This document shows, piece by piece, positions 49,118 through 62,800 of a DNA stretch of 64,000 bases (position 1 is the first letter of the stretch; every line of letters starts with the position of its first letter). Below the pieces are notes generated by a model that was given only the letters and a program-made list of their open reading frames with translations, was not told where the DNA came from and searched no databases. The stretch is taken from NCBI RefSeq assembly GCF_032854445.1, contig NC_088300.1, positions 24,039,608-24,103,607 of the forward strand, in the 5' to 3' direction. The position numbers and the translations under genes were made by a program. The DNA comes from Liolophura sinensis. Its lineage: Eukaryota > Mollusca > Polyplacophora > Chitonida > Chitonidae.

Positions 49118-52100
49118 ATGGCAGAACCACCTCTTAGTGCTGAATCGGACAAAGGAGCAGGAGATGAGGATGCAAAGAGTGTACAGAGTGCTGGCAGTAA
49201 ACCAGCATCCAAATCCCCGTCCAGGGTGGGATCAGCACATTCGCATGAAAGTGGCAACAACAGCACAGCCAGTAAGGACAAGGGCCCTAACATAATCCCC
49301 TCACCAGTGGATTTAGGGAAGGACAACCCAGCTGCAGACTGGCGTAACATGCGACGAATCATTGCTGAAGATCCAGAATGGTCACTGGCAACAGTGCCTC
49401 TTATGGTGGAGTTATGTGTCAAACACATAGTGCAAAACTTTGAGAGTGAGTGATCTTTATGATTTAGGTATTCTGCAGGCTACTGTATTATCTTGTGTGT
49501 ATTTCAGTCATACATTTAATGACAAATAATGAACACTATTATTCTATAAGCAACAGATACCCTTATTGGTAGCTATAAAAAAAAAGATATAAAAATAATG
49601 AAACCAATGTTGTTGAAATTAGAGATATATTTAAACTATGATTTTTTGATGTTTAATAAAAAAAAAAATAGTGTCGGTACTGGATGTTCTTGTGTTCAAG
49701 GTTATAGAAAGTTTCATACATACAGTAGACATGCTATAAATCAGTACTTAAATGCTAGCACAAGAAAGCATTCGTTCTCTACTAGAAGTGATGTCATAAT
49801 TACATTTTTTGAATTTGTGCATTTATTATCATGTTTTTATTTTGTAGATAATTCACAAATCCTAAATAGTTTACTGGATAAACATAAAGTGAAAGTTTTG
49901 GAGAAAATATCCACTGATATTCCACTAAAAGTTACTGCAAACTTAGTTGAGGATGAAGGATATTGGAAAAGATGTTGCAAAGCCAGGTGGGAAATATGTG
50001 ATGTGTCTGCTTATGCGGACAGCTGGAAGCGAATGTACTTCGAAAGAAATTTGCAAGCAATTATTGAGCACTTTGTACCAGGAACAACAGATCCAACAAT
50101 CTTAAATGAAACTCTCGATTTATCATCTCGGTATGTCAAAAAACTGGACATTCGTCAGCTCCTTCCTCCTGTCAGAGAGACTCCGAAAGGACCAGATTTT
50201 GATGATGCCTCAGATGCAGGAAGTGATGCAGGTGATGAACTGGAGTGTGACCATTTTAATTTCACACCAATATGTCCCAAACTACCATTCTTAGAAGAGT
50301 TACACCTAACATATGGAGTGAAGGATTGTGGAATGAACTTTGAGTGGAATCTGTTCCAGTTCACAGCCAGGGACTGTCTTCAGTTGGCCCAGTGTGTAGC
50401 CGCCTGTAAAACTCTCAAAGTCTTTAAGCTGCACAGAAGTAAAGTAGATGATGACAAAGTGCGAGTGTTAATCAGTAATATTTTAGATCACCCCTCTCTG
50501 GTAGAATTAGATCTCTCTCACAACACCATCTCTGACAGGGGAGCCAGAGCGGTGGGGAAGTTTATTAACAACCACAGTCAGCTGGTTAAACTGAACCTCT
50601 GTGACAATGCTATCAGAGCTGCTGGAGCCCAGGCTATTGCTCACGCCCTCACCAAAAACACCACACTAAAAGTGCTCAATCTTCGGCTCAACCGGCTCGG
50701 GGACGAAGGAGGACAGGCCATCTGCCGAGCTCTGCTCAAAAACAGCACCCTGACAGACCTCAACATGGCCAGTAATGACATGGCGGAGCCAACTGCTGCT
50801 ATACTGTCACAAGTTGTGGCCCAAAACACTACAATTACCTCCCTTGACCTGTCTTGCAACAGACTTGGACCTGTAAGTCATAATTCTCACAATTACAGTT
50901 ACAACATTCTGTTTCTAATTTGTTTTGAAGAAATTTATATTGCTGTTGGATCCAATTCTATGCTGTTAAGGGTAAACTGAGTTCACATGCATCAGATAAA
51001 CAGTGATGCATATACATGTATATCTGCCATCTAAAATTGTGAATTAGAGTACATTACCATTTAAATTATCTCATCACAGAAACAGTTTTCATGTCCTGCA
51101 AGATTGACCATGGCCTTGTAAATATGTATGGTTTCAGTCTGTTTGTTGATGTACGCATAGCCAATATGTGGTTCATTAAAAATGAATCAGGGAACAAGGG
51201 GAAGATCTCTTAAGTCACACCATTTGTATTTCAATGCCCAGTTGTGAGTTTCTCACCATAAACTTGACCAAAAACATATAAATCATTAATTAAATTTATC
51301 ACACTTTTCGATAACCTCTAAGAAGACTCACAACAACTGGAAAATTCTAATAGTTGTAGCTGTGCTTGAATTTTTGACTTAAGACGCTTGATAAAGATGG
51401 CCTTTGGTTGTACAAGCTATTCTCCAATACAATGAAGTAAAACTGATTTGTAATACCCACTCTTACTATATATGTGCTGTGAGAACTAGGTACTGATGTT
51501 CAGAATGTGACCTTTTCTGCCAGTTTGTCTTTCACCATATGGAATTTCCCAGCTGATCAGTGTAACTGAATTCCGAGAGTCCCAGTGACTACTAACCCAG
51601 TTCTATGAAGTCTGGCAATTTCTGTGGAATGGTGTGTCGGCCTGTAGTCTGGCTTGCTTTGAACTGGGATCAGGGCACTAAGGGGCTGCTGGGCTGCGCT
51701 TGGCAGACATAGTTGGCTGGCATTATTACTCTGGCCAGGTCCATAATTGGCCTGTCATATTTTGGAACCCCAGGGAGTGGGGTAAGCTTAGGCCTGACGC
51801 CAGTTTGACAGAACCAAGACTCCCTCTATCTTCAAATTGTCTCGGCTAAATCAGCCAGGGATTAAATGACTCCTTGTTCTGATATTGACAAAGCCTCTGT
51901 AACGATGTTGTGATAACTCTGTATGTTTTGTGCTTTCTTGACAGGACGGTGGCAAGCAACTCCAGGAAGGGATGGATGAAAACTCGGTTATAACCATAAT
52001 GGATCTGCGGTTGACGGAATGTGGCCAGGAAGCAGAATACTGTATCAATCAGATTCTTAACCGTAACCGAGAGCAGGAACGGGAGAGACGGCTAGCTGAG

Positions 52101-52160
52101 AATGCCCAGACCAAGAAACACAGCTCTGCCATCAAAGCCCCTGGCTTGCCTCAGGCCTAA
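49118..52160 (+). CDS. TCTE1: DRC5 / TCTE1, dynein regulatory complex subunit 5
   Basis: DRC5 (TCTE1 in vertebrates, FAP155 in Chlamydomonas) is part of the nexin-dynein regulatory complex between outer doublets of motile cilia and flagella. Coding exons are 49118-49445, 49848-50872 and 51945-52160, about 522 aa against 501 in human. All introns are GT-AG (GAGA|GTGAGT...TTGTAG|AT, CCT|GTAAGT...GACAG|GAC) and phases agree. A Ser/Lys/Gly-rich N-terminus (about 1-65) precedes the family signature RRIIAEDPEWSLATVPLMVE. Then come VTANLVEDEGYWKRCCKARW, HFVPGTTDPTI and an acidic stretch near residue 235. From about residue 257 come ribonuclease-inhibitor-type LRRs: LDLSHNTISDRGARAV, LNLCDNAIRAAGAQAI, LNLRLNRLGDEGGQAI, LDLSCNRLGPDGGKQL. 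The C-terminal tail is basic. The open frame extends upstream of 49848, but that part (49598-49847) is intron. Confidence 0.97.
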
Positions 52161-52735
52161 CCACTACCTTTAGACCTGATTGATTTGACAAACACGCTCC
52201 TTGAGTGACTAGGGGCTGTCAAAATATTCAGTTTAGCTGTACATCTTCCGAGAGTTTCCTACCTTAAGGACAGCTTGAGATTTTCATTGATCTTAAAATT
52301 ACGCTACTCCTCACGACAAATAACTGAATCCTAATCATGTAAATATTTGATCTACACTTGTTTTTTTTTTGTAATTTTTTTTTCTTTTGTGGTTGTGAGT
52401 AGTTTCACGGTTGATGAGAGTTTGTTGAGGGAAGCTACATGACATGTTGCAATTCTTGAGGGTTGATGATTTATTTTGAGCTGTGATATATGAACAATTT
52501 CACCCAGTGAGTGAAATTTTTATTACACTATCAGGTATTGGGAACAGGACGAATTTATATAACATGTCAAAATTTATATTCTATAAAGTTATGCTGCAGC
52601 AAAAGTTTTGTTATTGTTTAATATATTTATGTATAAAAATTAATTTGTAAGTTTGCATTGTTATCCTTACATATACATGGAACTGTATATGTAAGGAGTA
52701 TGCAATAAAATGACCTATGCTATTCACAGTGCTGA
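52161..52735 (+). other. TCTE1: DRC5 3' untranslated region with polyadenylation signal
   Basis: AATAAA at 52704-52709 lies about 545 bp after the stop codon, in AT-rich sequence. Cleavage about 15-25 bp downstream would end the transcript near 52725-52735. Confidence 0.7.
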
Positions 52736-54289
52736 CTCCTATTTTCTATTTCCCTTATAAAAGGGCGGAGGTCAGTTTTATGAGTGGACTAGAGTGCCCG
52801 GAGCAAACTCGCCAGCCATCGACAAGTGTCCTATGAAGTTTCTCATATCTAACCTATAGATTGTCATCTGCAAAGGGAGCTCAGTTTGTGTGTGTAGAGA
52901 TCTACGGCGTTGTCGCTTTATATATATAATGTACACCGCAAGCGGTCGGCTTGTAAGTATCTATGTTATAAAACCACATAAAGGCCATACGAGCGCTGTC
53001 GACCACTTATTGTCATCAATGGCCGACCCGATTCGTAGATTCTGGAATGGGAAGAAAATCTCCTCTTTCAGAATGATTTGAACAGCTTGTCAAGCGGACA
53101 GATGACATATTTTGGAAGGCCCGGACAACAGAGCTACTGGAATGTGGGGGATTCCTTGCCCAAGGCTCGGATTAGAACAAAATCACCTGCATATGTCTCC
53201 TGCATATAAAGCGTCATTAGACGTCATTTACGAGAAAAGTTACGAACAACTGATTTATGAAGTTTTGTGAAAGTGGCCACATGCTATCTTTATATGAATG
53301 AACACCGGTCACTGTCACCAGTGTGGCATGTATGATATACATGTGCTCTGTTTTAATAGCTCTGGACTACATTAGCATTGGGAACAGTCTTTCGTTGAGC
53401 GCCATCTTTATACTGCGAAACAGAATAAATCGACACTGAAGCCATTTCACAAAAATGTGCCTATCCTGTATATCAACGATACACTAAAATATGTGTACAA
53501 AAATCAAAATTGACGTTCCTGACCAACTGCTCTACTAAGAGCATCAACCCATCATTGTTCTTCAAATTGGTCACAAAGAGGAATGCTCCATTTTATTGCT
53601 CATTACCTTTTATTCTGTTTGAGGAGGTGTGTTTATGGATACTGTTCATTTGTTAATTGCCAATGGCCGATTGTTCAAACTGAAGATCAGGATGAAATCC
53701 TAATGCTCTTTTGTAGCCCAGCAAATTATCACTTTAGTTCACACCGAGTTAAAACAGTAATAGGCTTTCGGGAAACCGACAAAGACACCAATTATTACAC
53801 TGTTGACGTCGCCATGAAACAACTTATATTTCGTAAGTTTTTTTCTGTATTCTATACATTTGTCACGCCTGTAGATAATGTGATTCAAGTGCACATCATA
53901 TGAGCACGGTTTAGTATCTTTTGATGACACTTCAGTGTTATCTGAACCAAATGCATACTTTATGCCAGCCTTGGGAGCAGCCATGCTTTTGATCTGTGGG
54001 CGTGAAGAATTCCCTGGACGTTATACGTTAAGTTTCGTGTATGTAGGTGGAGGAGCAGTCGTTTCTAGGTTAAGTGTCTACTTGACGTACATTTCTGTCC
54101 AGTGTGTTAACACCGTTACGATTTTTTTACATTGTTTGCTTACAATACAGGTATAATTCAAATGTCAGAATCCATATAGCCCAAGTAACAATGGAAACCG
54201 TAAACTGACAATTCTATAACCACCAGAGATTATTGCAAAGCGAAGCTGTAGTGTTATTTTATTGAGCCTTATCAAATAAGTAGTAGCTA
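52736..54289. other. Intergenic, no gene recognised
   Basis: Only short open frames without recognisable motifs. TATAAAAG at 52756-52763 is a TATA-like sequence, but no convincing open frame or spliced gene follows it. Confidence 0.5.
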
Positions 54290-57200
54290 GTGGTCATTCA
54301 AGTGTCAAACTGGATACTGCCCGCGTAACGTGTTGTGGACGTACCGAGGTCCAGCATTGAGAGTGTCAATAATCTGTTAGGCCTACAGCCTTCCCTTTTA
54401 TTGACCCTCGTTTTGCCACAAGACGTGCCCCGATCCTGGATAGTGTAAATCGGGTCGTTAATATCGTCTTATGAGATTTAAACCTCTTCGGGATTCTTTC
54501 TTTTCTCTAGGAAATTCATGGGAAAAAGCAAAGAGATCTGCCTCGTCCCGAAACATTATGAAAAGGCATTCCTTTTTTTCCTATTCCTATTCCAAACACG
54601 AGACTATACCGACATTGTGTGATGTCATGTATCACACAACCTGTCCAACCAGTTTCCAGTTCAGCTGTAATATTTAACCGACAGACTACGTCCGTAAGAA
54701 CCCTGAAAACAACTAGGGCACTTATTATGGGCTCCAAAGCTAGGGGAAATTTATGTAGCGGGATCATTTCCTTTTTTTTTTTTTTTGCCTCTAATGTTCT
54801 TCACACGTATCCATACTCAATCAATATCTTGTTATTGTCTTCGCTACCAGAGTTATCAATCTTACATCAGCACCAATATATCAAATGTTGCGACAAGTAA
54901 CTGTCGTTTTTCTGGAAGACATCGAAGCACATGGTCGCGTTGGGTGGATTAATAGCTCACTGGGATCCAATTAAAAAACACTTGACACAGCGTGAATGGC
55001 GTTTGTTTTACATCAGATCAGCGGGATCTGTTCATAGTTCTTGACAAATTAACAACAACAACAGGACATCAGCTGTCGTGGTGTTAGTGAAAAAATAGAA
55101 ATCATGGTTATTTAATTCAATTACGATTGTGATCTAAAAAAAACAAAAATAGAAAAAAAACATTTCAATAAATTTTATTTCGACGAGAACATTATTCCAT
55201 ATGAGAAGTTAATGTGGAAGTGAATCCACTTCTTGACACTATTGAACTGTACTACCGGTAATTAGGAATCGCGGTTATCTTGCATAAACCTTCGAATTTA
55301 CCAAGTGTGAAGTGCTATGCACGAGGGAACTTAATTTTACAATGCATTGTGACTGCATTGTACAAGAATAAATTAACAGTGAGAAAGGAAATCCCTTGAA
55401 ATGCTGCTGTTGGTTGCTTGATCTTCTCACGTAGGCCTGTACAAATATATTCTATAGTGTTGTGCATACTTAACAGTACATGGCTAGAACTTAGGTAATA
55501 AAGGCACCAGATGGCACATCATCGATCAGATCATTTGCTGTTGATAAGGTATGTGACTTTTCCTCTAAATCAAGGCATTTAATATAACATTATAATGCAC
55601 ACCAATCAGACAGCGTTTCCCTTCTTGTTGGTAAAACACAAGTGATAATCTACGCACAAGAAAACTTTTGAATTAAAACGTAACCTAAAAGTAACGCCCG
55701 TCATGGTGATTATTCGGTATACCCAGTTGAGTCCAAATTGCCCTAGAGGCAAGCAAGCGAGAAGCACATTGACTTATTAGCCTCACATGTGCGCTTCCCT
55801 TTCGTGTATTGTGCATATGTGTGCAATTGTACGAAGCACTCAAATCATAAAGCCATGACAGTTTTTCTTTTGACTGTAAGGAAATTCAGTCATATTCCTG
55901 AGACCATTAAACAATACATCGGATTCCAAAGGACACACGACAACATAGCCAATACAGAATCAGTTCCAATGTCTGATATAAAGCGAATTATTTCTGGGAG
56001 GCTAAAAGACTTGTACATGTTTTTGTTCGTTGTCAATGTAATCAGCAGATTCCCGAACTTCGTCCGCTTTTTGGTATGTCATACCGAGAGAAGACGATGG
56101 AGTTGGCTTAAGGAAAAATCGGATTCAGTATCTTCTCAGTGACTCAATGGTTACGCAATACTTGTCTCTTGATGTAAGACAATCCGGCTGTTTTTGAAGT
56201 TCAGAGACCGAGAAAAAAAAACAAAAAAAAAACAAAAAAACAATGACATGACTTTAAGCCACACTAAGATATGGGATGACTTTCTCTCATTTTATAACTT
56301 TTAACTGTGGAACGTGGACATTTTACAAGACCATTTCTTTGTCGACATTTAATGAAAGCCGAACATAGCAAACGCTGTGGGTCAAGTCTTATGTAGAGCT
56401 AATATCACGTCGGCCAAAACTTGCCGTACTGCAGTATGTAGTTTGATTGTAGTACAGCTGATCTGGGCGCTTAATCAATTTGGAGGTCAGAAAAATAATA
56501 GAAGTACACAAGTACAAAGAAAGAACATAATGGGGGAATCGCTAAGGAACTTATAAATCACTTTTCCATAATCACGTGATTGATTAACGGGCATTAATGA
56601 TTTGCTGTAAATGTAAACAGACATCGTTAATATCGTTTAGTAGTTTGATGCTTTAAAATTGAGACTGGTTTACATGTATTTATTTGATTAGGCCATTAAT
56701 ATGTAAACTACAGAGGCAAATACTGTTTACATTTAAACACTAAATAGACAAAATGAAGAAAGTGGTACTTTCAGACAAGGAACTTCACTGGTAGTCAATA
56801 TAACTCATGTATAAGGCTTCACTAATTTTAATTTACCTTTTCCTCGCACTTCTGGTTCTAGAAAATGTGATTCGTTGTTCTTTAAGGAAAAGATTTGGAC
56901 TGTTTTCGGATTATATTGAATGTTGACTTAGGCGATTTCTTTGGCATTGTCATTGGACTGGAACAACATGGCGTGAATATCCTAGCTTTTGAGCGCTCAT
57001 AATCATTTCGTCGTGATTTCAGTGCCTGACTTTCTCAGCATATCGTGATGTATTAACTTTGTTGGAAATGAATTCTACGAAGCGGATGTTTCAGTTTGGC
57101 CGGAAGGATTGCTTTTCAAACCGTCTGTTTTTCAATCTGACTCGAGAGATTGGAGGGCCATATACTCGATGGATGTGTGACCAAACAGAGATGGAGGAAA

Positions 57201-57420
57201 GAAAATCGCCCGGCAGCAGACTCCAGTTTGATATAACAAGACAAAATCCAGTAGCAAAAATCTGACCAGGTGGTGATGTCTTCAGGAATTTTCCTACGCT
57301 CCAACTACATTGTTCAACGATGAACTGGAATAAAATTTGCCCCATCTACTTAAGACGTTCATTGAGATCTAGCGTCATTTCCATGACCTCAAGGAAGCCG
57401 TTGAGGAAAAAAAATGCACA
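54290..57420 (+). repeat. Tandem segmental duplication, copy 1
   Basis: Aligns by eye with 59840-64000 in the same orientation and order. Shared blocks include TTTCCAGTTCAG, CAAAGCTAGGGGAAA, GATTAATAGCTCAC, GGGATCCAATTAAA, CTTGACAAATTAACAACA, GGGTCAAGTCTT and a block near 57065-57180. Substitutions and indels are frequent (roughly a quarter of positions by eye). No gene is recognised. An open frame at 55789-56142 is broken in the other copy. Confidence 0.8.
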
Positions 57421-58540
57421 TTCGTTAACTAAGCAAATGTATTTTGAACATGTATGACAGTATACTTGTATTAGTGATTGTCGTAGTATGAACAATTGTA
57501 TGTGTGGGCGACCGTCGATATTAATACCTGACGGGATCCCCGGATAGTGGAAAGTAAACAGGCGAGAGACTGCTTGATGAAGATCAATTCATGATTATAT
57601 GGTAGTCTTGCCTGTACATACCGCGGGGATCTATTCGACACGTCCATAGTAAGGCATCTATAGGCCGTGTACCGTTTGACGGGGTTATTAAATCCTCGCT
57701 ACTTTGCCAATATCCAAAACCATTTAGTTAGGCGTTGCCAGAGAAAGTTATTGCAGGAAGACTCCGTCAGGACTTGATTACAGGCTTGTAAATGAAATAC
57801 TAAAATGAGAGACACCAATTTGATAAGATTTCTTCAACTGGATTCATTTAGTCTGTGCTCAGATATCATGTGGATCTCTGGATATCAACGTATGTCATTG
57901 TATACAGCATAATTAGGTTCCAGAGAGGAACGAGCATATGAAGACCAGTCAAAAGACATAAAGAAGCAATTTGTGGTACGTGTCAAAACCACACGAAATT
58001 GGAACTCACAAACTAGAATGTGAATGTAAGGTAGATTGTGATACCGTAAACTTCGATTATTTTAATTCATTTTTAATGCACACTTGAAAAAGCCAGGTGA
58101 TAGACGCCTTGCTTTAAAAGCTAACACCTTTCCGGCACATAAATAATTTCCAATGCATTTGTGTGGTGACTCCGCTGTACTGTGGAATGTAGAGATAACA
58201 GGTTTGATGAGAATAAAGTATAGTTCAATCATGAATCTAGAAGGCTGAGACTGCGCGGTTTTGCCTCATAGTTGTTTCTACACTTTGATTCATCGAACAC
58301 AGAATATATGGCCATTCTCTGATCGGCTGGCCTAAGTTGCAGAACATCTTCTGGAAATTGAATTTAGATTTCTTTTTCATACTTTTCTGTCACAGCGTGT
58401 CCTTGAACTTACAGTCTGTTTCTTTAAGCGAGTTGCCTATATTCAGCTGTCTGTAAAATCAGTCATACTCGCTACTAAAATTGCCTTCAGTCAGTGACAC
58501 GTAACAACACAAGCTCTACACATCGATCTGTTGAGAATCC
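57421..58540. other. Spacer between duplicated segments, no gene recognised
   Basis: Unique-looking sequence with no tandem array, SINE or recognisable coding region. Confidence 0.5.
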
Positions 58541-58979
58541 ATATCCTTGCAAAGAAAATGAAGTTAGAACACTTTTTCTACCTCATAATGTTAAACTCCA
58601 TAAGCTTTTTTTCGACACCAAGAACTCATTGCCTCGTTTGACGTCATAATTATTCAAAATCGAGTGGCATTCTGGACAAGGGGCGTGGAGAATGATTTGT
58701 TTTACAATAGGTGAACCAACATGCGGTTAGCACAAAGTGCACCACTAATAACCTTCACTACTGTCTCAGCGAATCGAATACATTGTTTTTTATCACACTA
58801 TTTATTGACATAAATATCGGACATATCGGGCTCTACCCATTCCCCAGCATGCCACCTGGTTTTGAATAATTATGACTTCACCGCGAGACAATGAGTTTTT
58901 GCCGCCGAAAGTGTGCTTATGCAATTTAATATTATGAAGTAGAAAAGGTGTTCTGTCTTCATTTTCTTTGCAAGGATAT
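58541..58979. mobile_element. Foldback element with long imperfect terminal inverted repeats
   Basis: 58541-58700 (starting ATATCCTTGCAAAGAAAATG) pairs with the reverse complement of about 58820-58979 (ending CATTTTCTTTGCAAGGATAT). Matching continues through CATAAT...TTAAA, CATAAGC, AACTCATTG, GTCATAATTATTCAAAA and GTGGCAT. The arms of about 160 bp flank a loop of about 120 bp. There is no coding capacity. This is the structure of a non-autonomous foldback or MITE-type element; no target-site duplication is obvious. Confidence 0.85.
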
Positions 58980-59839
58980 CAGTTTTCAGCATGGGTTATT
59001 ACATGCCACTGACTAAAAGCAATTTTTGCAGCGGGTATGACTGATTTTAACGTCAGCTGAATATAGGCGACTCGATAAAAGAAATAGACTATAGTAACTC
59101 TCCCCTCGGTATATATTATCTCTCTCAGTTAAATCATCAGCTCCACCAACGACAGAAGGAAACAAGAAAATAATATTATTGATCAATTCGTACTTAACAT
59201 ACTTCTTCTGAACAACTGTGTTCAATCTAACTTTGTTCAATATCCAGGTATAGTTGTTCAACAGATAAAATACAGGTATGATTAGGCATAGCTGTCATGT
59301 CTAGTCCAAGGGCATACAGTAGAGCCTCTTTCCAAGTGTCTCCAAATCTCCGTTTAGTACTGTTTGTATGCAGAGTCTAGTTTTATTTTTCATTAAAATA
59401 TTCCTTTCCATATATATCTTGGTATCAAATAAGTTTCCACAGGAAAGCAAACAAAGCTGAGTTTTTGAAGTGGCGACACATTCCGTATACAGGTATAGTC
59501 TAAAAGTGAGGAGAAACTACATGACTACCTTTCGGCCCTTCACAAGTTATTGTCTGCTTGCTCAAGTCCATGTCTTAGAAGACCTTTTATCAGACCAAAG
59601 ATCATATTTGTTCCTTTGTTTGATTCGAGTGTAGAGTAAAGCCAAAGTTTTCTTTCCTTCATAAAGAAGATACACTCGCTTCTAAAGCTTGTTACTTGCT
59701 ATCTTTTATTAAGCCACCGTGTTCTCATTAGCGCTGATCTACCTAGCGTTTAGAGTTTGTCACCTTTGTATTCTGAAAGTTTGTCATAAGGTTTATAAAT
59801 ACGGATGAATCATATGAGCACATTTAAATATCTGGTCAA
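58980..59839. other. Spacer, no gene recognised
   Basis: AT-rich sequence before the second segmental copy. I see no gene or repeat in it. Confidence 0.5.
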
Positions 59840-62800
59840 ATAACCAGTGGTTAGCAGTGATTGTGGTGTCAAACTGGCAAGGGTTATTGACCTATCGAGC
59901 CCCTGTATGGAGAGTGTCAATGGTGTGTTAGTCCCGTGTACCCACTTTTATTGACCCAAGTCGTGCCAAAATCCTGGATTGTGTAAATCAGGTCGTTAAG
60001 ATCTCCTTATAGGCTATAAACCTCTTCGGGTGTCAGTATCAAAGAAAAATCTATTAGATTCTTGTTTTTCTCTATCGCCAAATACATCGCCAATTGCCAA
60101 AGGACCTGTCAAACTGGAGACGCTGCGTAACGAGTCAGTAATAATGATGCATATTTCTCATAAGCAGGTCAATGAATAAAAGCAGGGCATGTCTTTTCCT
60201 ATTATTTTGAACACGAAACTGTAAGAACACTTTGTGATGTAATATATCATATAACCAGTTCAACCAGTTTCCAGTTCAGTTATAACGGCTGGCCCACACG
60301 ACGTCCTTAAAGAACCCTGGAATCGATATGTTTATAAACATGGGCTGCAAAGCTAGGGGAAAACTATTTAGTGCGATCCTTTCCTGTTTTTTTTTCTTGC
60401 CTCTAATGTTCTTCAGACGTATCAATACGCATTCAATATTCTGTTATTGTCTTCGCGGCCAGTGTTATCAATCTTATGTCAGAATCAATAGATCAAATGT
60501 TGCGCCAAAAAATTGTCGTTTTTCTGGAAGCCATTCGAGCAGGGTGTCGCCTTGGATGGATTAATAGCTCACCGGGATCCAATTAAATGATACTTGGCAC
60601 AGCGTGAATGACATTTGTTTTACACTAGGTCAGCAAGACCTGTCCATAGTTCTTGACAAATTAACAACAGGATTTCCGTTGTCGTGGTGTATCTGAGGGA
60701 AAAAAAAACACCCTGAAATGATGGTTGTTTAATTCAGTTACGATTGTGATCTAAACACTTTTCAGTAAATTTTATTTTGACAGGAGAATCTTTATACTCA
60801 GTGGGATGTTAAAGTGGAACTGTGACATTTGTGAATCCAATACTGGCAACCTTGGTACATTATTACCTGTATTACCGGTCATTATGTATCGCAGTTATCT
60901 TGCTGGAACCTTCGAATTTGCCTTACTTAAATGCTATTTTAAAGAGAATTTCACGAAAAACATGTAGGAATTAACATTTACAGGGGAAATTTCTTTAAAT
61001 GGGGCTATTTGTTGCCTGATTTTCCACGTAGGCTTTTGGGCTTGTTCATACCCTGCTGAACATGATATTCATTCAGGCCATTTACCGTTGAAAAAGGATG
61101 TTACTCTGCATCTATAGCAATCAATTTAATATAGGGATGTCAAGCCGACGAGTTGGAAAAGACATGTTATGCTGGTCCCATACAGGAGTCAGTCAGGGTA
61201 TCTAGTGTAGATCCACAAACTGCAGTCGAGCCAATGTTTGATCCAAAACGTCACCCGAAAACTAACATCTGACATGACGATTAACCCCATGACGATTAAG
61301 CACCTTTCGGTTAGAGCCATTATACTGATAGGGGGCACGATGACAATTTCAGTACAGGGTTAGTTCTAAAGTCTGGTATCAAGAGAATTACTATTGGAAG
61401 CTCCAAAGACTCATACGTGTTTTTGTCTGCCGTTGATGAAAGCAGCAGATGGCGGAGCTGCGTCCTCTTTTTCGTCTGTAATGCTGAGAGAAAGCGATAA
61501 AGCTAGCTTAAGGCAAATCGGATTAGGGACTCTTAATATTTAATATCGTACCAGTGACTCAATCAATACGCAATCGGGTTGTCTCAAGAGATACAGAAAG
61601 CAAAGTAAAAATAAAATCCATCACAAAAAGCAGAAGCAATATGGGAAAGCGCTCAGGATCGAGGCAATGACCTTGCCTTGTCGGAAGTAGTTTAAATATC
61701 GCCATTCTGGCACATATGTTACCATTTTCGTGTATTTCTTTTGACCGTTAGACAAAGCTCCAGCTAAATACTACTATCTGTGGTATAAGCTGGCTTATTG
61801 GCGGGTCAAGGGCATGTCAGTATAAATAAGACATACTACTAGGCTTACGGTGACAAAAGTCGATCGAGCTAATATTCTTTTGCAGCAACTGATTTATCAC
61901 CTCGAAGATAATTTGATTTATGCATTCTTCAGTTGAATACTTGTCTCTTGATATCAGAGAATTATGTGACCGTTCTTGAACTTTAAAGAAAAAAAAGAAA
62001 TAACATGAAATTAAATTCACACTAAACTATGGAATGACATTTGTGTCACTTTGTAACTCTTAATTGCTGAGCGTGGAAATTTTATATGACGATTCTCTGT
62101 CGACATCTTATTAAAAGTGGGAAACAGCAAAGGCTGCGGGTCAAGTCTTGTGTAATGCTAATATTATCTTGGCCAAAACTTACCATATGTTAACAGAGGT
62201 ATAAGGTACTAGTAGCGCCGGGGGCCTCCGTGGCTCAGTTGGTTAACGCGCTAGCGCAGCGCAATGACCCAGGAGTCTCTCACCAATGCGGTCGCTGTGA
62301 GTTCAAGTCCAGCTCATGCTGGCTTCCTCTCCGGGCGTACGTGGGAAGGTCTGCCAGCAACCTGCGGATGGTCGTGGGTTTCCTCCGGGCTCTGCCCGGT
62401 TTCCACCCACCATAATGCTGGTCGCCGTCGTATAAGTGAAATATTCTTGAGTACGGCGTAAAACACCAATCAAATAAATAAATAAATACTAGTAGCGCAA
62501 CTGATCTGGACGTTAAGTGGCTTTGACCAAAGAGTATAAGCTCTGTTCCATGTTCAAAGGGCCGATGTTTCTTCTAGTTTGGCGCTAGGTAATGTCCATG
62601 TTTGTGGATACAAGCTTCCTGTTTTAGCTGTTCTGCTTGTCGTCCTGCATGGTTGTAAACATTTGGCCTAACCAGGGAATTTACCGAACATAGCAGGATG
62701 GTCTGATTGATAACATACTCTTTTATTCAAATTTTGGGAAGATACTTTCGTAACAAATCTGACTTTGCTGAGGAAAGATGATACAAAGTCGCAATATTTT

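Noticed and set aside
49598-49847. N-terminal extension of the DRC5 second coding exon
   Set aside because: It is intron read-through: a TTGTAG acceptor lies at 49847, phase matches the exon ending at 49445, and the extra residues do not resemble the family.
55789-56142. 117-residue open frame as a possible gene
   Set aside because: No recognisable domain. The aligned part of the second segmental copy (about 61350-61560) contains stops and frame changes.
62222-62310. tRNA gene in the SINE head (also at 45032 and 37521)
   Set aside because: A-box- and B-box-like motifs exist, but there is no proper acceptor stem, anticodon arm or tRNA length. These are SINE promoters.
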